From Nitrospinota bacterium (lineage in GTDB: Bacteria; Nitrospinota; Nitrospinia; UBA9942; JAHJSF01): a stretch of DNA of 10,364 nucleotides. The position numbers and the translations under genes are program-made. Positions 5,906-10,364 of this stretch are shown here, piece after piece (within the stretch, counting starts at the first letter, position 1; each line of letters starts with the position of its first letter). Under the pieces are notes generated by a model, which was not told where the DNA came from, did not search any database, and worked only from the letters and a program-made list of their open reading frames with translations. Where the stretch lies: contig JAHJSF010000151.1 of NCBI GenBank assembly GCA_018830405.1, positions 1 to 10,364 of the forward strand. Direction: 5' to 3'.

Positions 5906-7075
5906 TTAATTATCCTTCATCTTGCGTCTCAAGAAGGTCGGCGGATCTAAATCCTGGTCGGGAGCAAAGAGGCTTCCCTCTAAATCCCCCTTGTCCGATA
6001 CCCCCCCCTTCCCCTGTAACCTAAGATGGGTCGGGATATCAAGGACATTATGATTGTTAGCCATCGCCGTATGAAGTCTCTTGACATTCTCTATCCTCTT
6101 ACTCAAGTCCTTTTCGTTGTCACGGCCATCAAAACCGGTAGCGATAAGGGTCACCCTAATCTCATCCTCAAGGCCATCGTGGGTCCCCGCACCCCAGATA
6201 ATATTGGCATCCTTGTGGGCCTTCTCCTGAATAATATTAGAGGCCTCGGTCACCTCTTTAAGTGTCATATTATGCCCCCCGACTATCTGAATCAGCAGCC
6301 CTCTAGCCCCCTCTATGGAGGCGTTTTCAAGCAGAGGAGAAGAAGTGGCCAACTCGGCCGCCTCTCTGGCCTTATTAACCCCATGCCCCACCCCAATCCC
6401 CATCAAAGCGCGCCCCATGCCGGTCATAACAGCCCTGACATCGGCAAAGTCGAGGTTAACCAAGGCTGGTTCGACAATCAACTCAGATATCCCCTTAACG
6501 GATTGATACAAAACATCATCAACAACCCTAAAGGCATCCTTAAACGATAGGTTATCCTCCATCTCTAATAGGCGGTCATTAGGTATGGTTATCAAGGTAT
6601 CAACCGCCTCCCCAAGTTCGGCCAGGCCTTTCTCCGCCTGGGACTGTCTAACCTTCCCCTCAAAGGAAAATGGACGTGTCACCACGCCTACGGTCAAAAC
6701 CCCCATCTCCCTGGCCATACGGGCAATTATAGAAGTGGCCCCTGTTCCTGTCCCCCCCCCCATACCGGCGGTTATAAATATCATATCGGCCCCCCTTACC
6801 GCATCGTAAAGAAGCTCAGAACTTTCAAGGGCAGCCCTCTTCCCTATATCGGGAGAACCACCTGCCCCCAGACCACGAGTAAGATCGGCTCCTATCTGAA
6901 GCTTTACAGGGACGGAAGACCTTTTCAAAACCTGGGCGTCGGTATTGACCACAACAAACTCCACGCCGTTTATCTTTCGACTCATCATCGATTCAACGGC
7001 ATTCCCCCCCCCGCCGCCGACACCGATAACCTTTATCCTGGCTCCATCATTGAAGTCTTCAGATAATTCAAACAT
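5906..7075 (-). CDS. ftsZ: Cell division protein FtsZ
   Basis: FtsZ is the tubulin-like GTPase that polymerises into the division ring at midcell. At 389 residues it has normal length. It shows the N-terminal glycine loop (VIGVGGGGGNAV, 16-27), NTDAQVL (44-50), the tubulin signature GGGTGTG (106-112), the catalytic T7 loop NLDFADVR (207-214, Asp209 and Asp212), and a C-terminal domain to about residue 317. A variable linker (about 320-372) ends in a conserved tail, DLDPPTFLRRK (375-385), which binds FtsA and other partners. The ATG at 7075 has a strong GGAGGAG at 7083-7089. It follows ftsA by 38 nt and is the last gene of the dcw group. Two homopolymers on the coding strand, G10 (complement of 6752-6761) and G9 (complement of 7004-7012), encode the GTP-binding glycine loops. 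Confidence 0.99.
   Translation of the reverse strand: MFELSEDFNDGARIKVIGVGGGGGNAVESMMSRKINGVEFVVVNTDAQVLKRSSVPVKLQIGADLTRGLGAGGSPDIGKRAALESSELLYDAVRGADMIFITAGMGGGTGTGATSIIARMAREMGVLTVGVVTRPFSFEGKVRQSQAEKGLAELGEAVDTLITIPNDRLLEMEDNLSFKDAFRVVDDVLYQSVKGISELIVEPALVNLDFADVRAVMTGMGRALMGIGVGHGVNKAREAAELATSSPLLENASIEGARGLLIQIVGGHNMTLKEVTEASNIIQEKAHKDANIIWGAGTHDGLEDEIRVTLIATGFDGRDNEKDLSKRIENVKRLHTAMANNHNVLDIPTHLRLQGKGGVSDKGDLEGSLFAPDQDLDPPTFLRRKMKDN
6752..6761. repeat. 10-bp C/G homopolymer inside ftsZ
   Basis: Ten consecutive C on the + strand (G on the ftsZ coding strand) encode Met-Gly-Gly-Gly of the tubulin signature. Tracts of this length are prone to replication slippage and sequencing error. 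The reading frame is intact here. Confidence 0.9.
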
Positions 7076-7113
7076 TTTTAGTCTCCTCCATCACGAGATA
7101 ATCAAAAACCGGG

Positions 7114-8379
7114 CTATTCAAAATGGGTATAATCCTTGTTATTATAATCCATCAACTCGGAAAACCATCCCTTCATTTTCTTTAGTATCTTATCGTAGAG
7201 GTTACGGTCTGTTAAACGTGTCTTTCCCTCCCCTTTACTATGCCTAAAACCAAACAGGACAAGCCCAACGCCGGTGGCAAATATGGTGCTCTCTATCGCA
7301 TCCGACAATCCCCCCACCCCTTTAGGATATCCAAGCCTGGCCGGCAGGTCAAAGACCTTCTCGGCCAACTCCGGTATCCCCTCCATCAGTGATGCCCCTC
7401 CGGTAAGGACTATCCCCGACCCTAACATATCGTTATAGCCGCTCATCTGTATATCTCTTCTAATCAGACTGAACATCTCCTCAACCCTCGGCTCTATTAT
7501 CTCACTAAGGTCTCGGCGCGACATTACACGTGATGATCTTCCGCCGGTACTTGGAACCTCTATCGTTTCATCCTTAGAGACCATAGAGACCATGGCCGCC
7601 CCATACTTTTTCTTTATATTTTCCGCCTCCCCCTGGGGCGTTCTGAGACCTATGGCAATATCATTGGTCAGGTGGTCTCCCCCGATAGCCAGGACGGAGG
7701 TAAACGTTATACTATCCCGAAGGAAGAGGGCCAAATCAGAGGTCCCCCCCCCAATATCCAGGACAGCCACTCCAAGTTCCTTCTCATCCCGATCAAGAAC
7801 CGCTTCACTCGAGGCCAGCGGCTCAAGAATGATATCCCTGACATCCAGCCCTGCCCGGTTTATGCTCCGGACAATATTTTGGGCGGAGGTTATGGCCCCG
7901 GTGACAATATGCACCTTAGCCTCCAACCTCACCCCAGACATACCCAACGGGTCCTTTATCCCATCCTGGTTATCAAGTATATACTCTTGAGGGATAACGT
8001 GGATAACCTCTCTATCGGGGGGGATAGCCACCGCCCTAGCCGCCTCTATCACCCTATCTATATCCGACTGAGTAACCTGTTTATTCTTGATGGCTATCAC
8101 GCCATGACTGTTGAACCCCTTTATGTGTCCTCCGGCAATGCCGACATAGACCGAATCAACCTCAACCCCGGCCATAAGTTCTGCCTTTTCTACTGCACCC
8201 TTGATAGATTCAACCGTGCTTTCGATATTGATTACAACCCCCTTACGGAGTCCTTTAGAGGGATGGGTCCCCATCCCTACAATATCTATACCGCCGTCCC
8301 CCCTCGGTTCACCAATGATACAGCATATCTTTGTTGTCCCTATATCTACACCAACAATGATGTCTCCTTTTTTGGCCAT
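7114..8379 (-). CDS. ftsA: Cell division protein FtsA
   Basis: FtsA is an actin-like ATPase that tethers FtsZ filaments to the inner membrane and recruits later division proteins. The ATG at 8379 is chosen because AAAGGA (8386-8391) sits 6 nt upstream; a TTG two codons earlier is only 0-1 nt from it. The product is 421 residues, as usual. Features in order: phosphate-1 loop IIVGVDIGTTKICCIIG (7-23), subdomain 1C (about 80-160, which replaces actin 1B), phosphate-2 loop AVLDIGGGTSDLALF (205-219), adenosine motif GIVLTGGASLMEGI (322-335), and a C-terminal amphipathic membrane-targeting helix (LYDKILKKMKGWFSELM, about 394-410). A G9 coding-strand tract (complement of 7744-7752) encodes the GGG of phosphate-2. 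It lies 51 nt downstream of ftsQ and 38 nt upstream of ftsZ. Confidence 0.99.
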   Translation of the reverse strand: MAKKGDIIVGVDIGTTKICCIIGEPRGDGGIDIVGMGTHPSKGLRKGVVINIESTVESIKGAVEKAELMAGVEVDSVYVGIAGGHIKGFNSHGVIAIKNKQVTQSDIDRVIEAARAVAIPPDREVIHVIPQEYILDNQDGIKDPLGMSGVRLEAKVHIVTGAITSAQNIVRSINRAGLDVRDIILEPLASSEAVLDRDEKELGVAVLDIGGGTSDLALFLRDSITFTSVLAIGGDHLTNDIAIGLRTPQGEAENIKKKYGAAMVSMVSKDETIEVPSTGGRSSRVMSRRDLSEIIEPRVEEMFSLIRRDIQMSGYNDMLGSGIVLTGGASLMEGIPELAEKVFDLPARLGYPKGVGGLSDAIESTIFATGVGLVLFGFRHSKGEGKTRLTDRNLYDKILKKMKGWFSELMDYNNKDYTHFE

Positions 8380-8430
8380 ATCCAATCCTTTCTGCTTTCT
8401 ATTGTTACAACACAGAATAATAAATCTTGT

Positions 8431-9216
8431 TTATATAACGACAACCTGCCCCTTAAAAGAGAGGTCTATCTTTTTAACAAAACTGGTCCCGATAAACTCT
8501 TCTATCCGGTCAAGCTTCTCCAAGCCTTCATCTAAATATAATCCGTCTGTTATAATAGAGATGTTCCCCTCTCTGGTAACAAGATTAATCTTGTTATTAT
8601 GCAGCATCTCGATAGATTTTATCCCCTTGCCGGTAACAAAGGAAGATTCGGCGGTGACGGCTATGATATCTATCAGAGAGGCCGCCAAATCTGATTTAAG
8701 TCTATCACCTACTCGTTTAATAGCAACCTCTGTACCTAATAAAAGGGGCAAAGGGAGACCGGAATAATCTTCTATTCGCTCCATCACCATCCCATCGTCG
8801 CCAACCAGGTAAATTCCCCCTTTATTTATAATGGCAACAGGATGCCTCTCTACCAATTTTACCGATAATTTATCCGGCAATAGTCTGGAAACGGAGACAT
8901 CCTTTATCCAGGGATTATCTCTTACCTTGGCAGATATGGCCGAGATATCGGTGAGAAATATATTTTGGTTCTTATCCAAGCCTATCCGGCCAACCACATA
9001 CTCGGCGGCCAGTCTGTTATTTCCGATAACCTCTATATCCTTAACCATAAAATATGGAGAGGTGGTGAAAAAACCGTAACAATTATGTAAAAACAACCCT
9101 GCCAAAATAAGGAAAGAAGTGGCTAAAAACAACTTCATAAATCCCCTGATCGGAGACCTTCTCCTTCTTTCTCCCCTGGGCACCCTTTTATTGTTGTATT
9201 TGTCCATATATGCCAT
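8431..9216 (-). CDS. ftsQ: Cell division protein FtsQ (DivIB family)
   Basis: FtsQ is a bitopic inner-membrane protein that links early and late divisome proteins through FtsB and FtsL. It has 261 residues. A basic cytoplasmic tail (1-26, RRRR at 17-20) is followed by one transmembrane helix (about 27-49) and a periplasmic POTRA domain (about 57-127: VKDIEVIGNNRL, then NPWIKDVSVSRLLPDKLSVKLVERHPVAI). The beta domain runs to the C terminus, including IYLVGDDGMVMER (135-147). The ATG at 9216 has AAGGGG at 9227-9232, 10 nt away; a second ATG at 9207 is less well placed. It starts 23 nt after the ddl stop, and the order ddl-ftsQ-ftsA-ftsZ is the classical dcw order. Confidence 0.96.
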   Translation of the reverse strand: MAYMDKYNNKRVPRGERRRRSPIRGFMKLFLATSFLILAGLFLHNCYGFFTTSPYFMVKDIEVIGNNRLAAEYVVGRIGLDKNQNIFLTDISAISAKVRDNPWIKDVSVSRLLPDKLSVKLVERHPVAIINKGGIYLVGDDGMVMERIEDYSGLPLPLLLGTEVAIKRVGDRLKSDLAASLIDIIAVTAESSFVTGKGIKSIEMLHNNKINLVTREGNISIITDGLYLDEGLEKLDRIEEFIGTSFVKKIDLSFKGQVVVI

Positions 9217-9239
9217 TTTAATAGCGCCCCTTCTGAGGG

Positions 9240-10166
9240 TTAACCCTTTTTTAGAGTGCCTTCCAATATTTTTACAACCAGCTGAATAAAGGAATAACCG
9301 GCTGCCTTAGCGGCCATAGGAAGAAGTGAGGTGCCGGTCATCCCCGGAATAGTATTTGTTTCAAGGATATATATCCGTCCCCCCTTATCCAATATCATAT
9401 CGGTACGGGTAGCCCCGCCACAGCGTAACGCCTTGTGAGAAGCAATGGCCAGACGTCGGCACTCCTCCTCATCTTTATCAGTCAAACGGGCCGGCAGGAT
9501 ATACTCGGTCGCCCCCTTGGTATATTTAGACTCATAGTCATAAAACCCGCTCTTCGGGGCTATCTCAATCACGGGGAGTGCTTCGTCCCCCAAGACTCCG
9601 GCGGTCAAAAGGGTTCCCTCGATAAATTCCTCAATCAGAATATTATCGTCCCATTTGGCGGCCTCCTCTACGGCCGGCCTCAAACCAGACTCCCCCTCAA
9701 CGATTGTAATCCCTATGGTAGAACCTCCGTTGGCTGGTTTGACCACCACCGGAAATTTTCCCAAAGAGGGAATATTCCCCTTACCTATCTCGGTCATCCT
9801 GAGGGCAACATAGTCAGGTGTGGGGAGATTATGGGCCCTATATATCTCTTTAGAGATAATTTTATCCATAGCCATGGCGCTCCCCAGAAGGGATGACCCT
9901 GTGTAGGGAATACCCATCAGATCCAAAAGACCCTGCACCGTCCCATCCTCACCATACTTCCCGTGCAAAGCAATAAAGGCCACATCTATCCCCTCGGCCA
10001 TAATTCTTTGCGGGAGGTCTCGCCCCACATCTATCGAGGCTGCATTGTATCCATTTTCTTTAAGGACCGAGAAAACAGCCCCGCCGGTTATGAGGGATAT
10101 CTCCCGCTCCGACGACATCCCCCCCATAAGGACCCCTATCTTCATATCCTTAATGTTTTTATCCAA
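9240..10166 (-). CDS. ddl: D-alanine--D-alanine ligase
   Basis: Ddl is a cytoplasmic ATP-grasp enzyme that joins two D-alanines to make the dipeptide added by MurF to peptidoglycan precursor. The 308-residue length is typical. Motifs: GGMSSEREISLITG (15-28), LHGKYGEDGTVQGLLDLMGI (67-86), PYTGS (87-91), MDK (100-102), the ATP-grasp segment VVVKPANGGSTIG (140-152), omega-loop FYDYESKY (208-215) and the metal/substrate end ILETNTIPGMT (267-277). Tyr215 in the omega-loop is the residue that favours D-Ala over D-lactate, so ordinary D-Ala-D-Ala is predicted. The TTG start at 10166 is preferred: GGAGGAG lies 5 nt upstream and the murB stop is only 2 nt away. The ATG at 10145 has its only purine-rich site just 1 nt away. 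Confidence 0.97.
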   Translation of the reverse strand: MDKNIKDMKIGVLMGGMSSEREISLITGGAVFSVLKENGYNAASIDVGRDLPQRIMAEGIDVAFIALHGKYGEDGTVQGLLDLMGIPYTGSSLLGSAMAMDKIISKEIYRAHNLPTPDYVALRMTEIGKGNIPSLGKFPVVVKPANGGSTIGITIVEGESGLRPAVEEAAKWDDNILIEEFIEGTLLTAGVLGDEALPVIEIAPKSGFYDYESKYTKGATEYILPARLTDKDEEECRRLAIASHKALRCGGATRTDMILDKGGRIYILETNTIPGMTGTSLLPMAAKAAGYSFIQLVVKILEGTLKKG

Positions 10167-10178
10167 TCCTACTCCTCC
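10164..10178 (-). promoter_or_regulatory. Shine-Dalgarno and TTG start of ddl overlapping the murB stop
   Basis: GGAGGAG (complement of 10172-10178) is formed by the last codons of murB. The murB TAG (10169-10171) follows, then two bases, then the ddl TTG (10164-10166). This arrangement fits stop-restart translational coupling and decides the ddl start. Confidence 0.7.
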
Positions 10179-10364
10179 CCTATTATCTGTATCTCCTCCT
10201 CAAGGAGAAGACCGCTATTCTTATACACCCTGTCTTTAATGAGCAAAATAAGCTCCAATATATCCTTGGCGGTAGCCTCCCCTTCATTAAGAATAAAATT
10301 GGCATGGTCACCGGAGACAACTGCCCCGCCGACCCTATATCCTTTAAGTCCCGCTTCTTCTATA
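10169..10364 (-). CDS. murB: UDP-N-acetylenolpyruvoylglucosamine reductase MurB, C-terminal fragment
   Basis: The right edge of the window cuts this gene; 64 residues and the TAG stop are visible. It starts IEEAGLKGYRVGGAVVSGDHANFILN, the characteristic MurB C-terminal segment (usually LIeeaGLKGyrvGgA.vS..HanFivN), and ends NSGLLLEEEIQIIGEE, where the family has its conserved G..LepE(V/I)..iG containing the catalytic Glu. MurB reduces UDP-GlcNAc-enolpyruvate to UDP-MurNAc using NADPH and FAD in the cytoplasm. The flavin-binding domains lie outside the window. It is directly upstream of ddl, with a 2-nt gap, as in many dcw clusters. Confidence 0.93.
   Translation of the reverse strand, partial: IEEAGLKGYRVGGAVVSGDHANFILNEGEATAKDILELILLIKDRVYKNSGLLLEEEIQIIGEE

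Noticed and set aside
6026-6550. A 174-codon + strand frame opposite ftsZ
   Set aside because: It is antisense to conserved ftsZ sequence, without a family signature or a credible ribosome-binding site.
7672-8535. A 287-codon open frame on the + strand opposite ftsA and the ftsQ 3' end
   Set aside because: It is antisense to two unmistakable division genes, has no recognisable motif, and crosses their boundary. It is a shadow of GGG/ATA-rich coding.
1-10364. Search for mobile elements, CRISPR arrays, tRNA/rRNA genes or a defence system
   Set aside because: There are no transposase or integrase-like frames, no regularly spaced repeats and no tRNA-like cloverleaf seen by eye. All substantial coding sequence is housekeeping.

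Overview
This window is chromosomal housekeeping DNA from a Gram-negative (diderm) bacterium. It carries the end of a division and cell-wall (dcw) cluster, the condensin accessory pair scpA-scpB, and a tolB-pal-coiled-coil lipoprotein group. Pal, TolB and a Braun-type lipoprotein imply an outer membrane. ScpAB, not MukBEF, argues against an enterobacterial-type gammaproteobacterium. A DUF362 protein with two 4Fe-4S clusters is typical of anaerobes. GC looks to be in the mid-40s percent by eye, with marked use of GGG for Gly and several TTG/GTG starts. My best guess is a Desulfobacterota/Nitrospirota-like anaerobe, but the sequence alone does not fix the lineage.

Layout from left to right: (1) the last 53 codons of an ABC transporter ATPase on + (1-163), then a short intergenic stretch with a C5/G5 hairpin. 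(2) A minus-strand group read right to left: a DUF362/ferredoxin protein (2949-4064), tolB (1369-2718), pal (810-1298) and a lipoprotein resembling the N-terminal half of CpoB/YbgF but lacking the TPR half (249-761). tolQ, tolR and tolA are not present here. (3) A 286-bp divergent intergenic region (4065-4350) holding a good sigma70-like promoter overlapped by a 7-bp dyad, a 15-nt palindrome and a direct repeat. (4) scpA and scpB on +, overlapping by 20 nt. (5) A 120-bp repeat-like element with 8-bp terminal inverted repeats that almost exactly fills the gap between the convergent scpB and ftsZ genes. (6) The minus-strand dcw segment murB (partial)-ddl-ftsQ-ftsA-ftsZ, closely packed and apparently one transcription unit.

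The genes work together in envelope growth and division. MurB and Ddl make peptidoglycan precursors. FtsQ, FtsA and FtsZ form the division machine. TolB and Pal tie the outer membrane to peptidoglycan during constriction. ScpAB acts with SMC to organise and segregate the chromosome. I found no undescribed multi-gene system. The items most worth a second look are the 120-bp element at 5786-5905, the operator-like dyads upstream of scpA, the 9-10 nt poly-G tracts inside the nucleotide-binding loops of ftsZ and ftsA, and the TPR-less CpoB-like lipoprotein.
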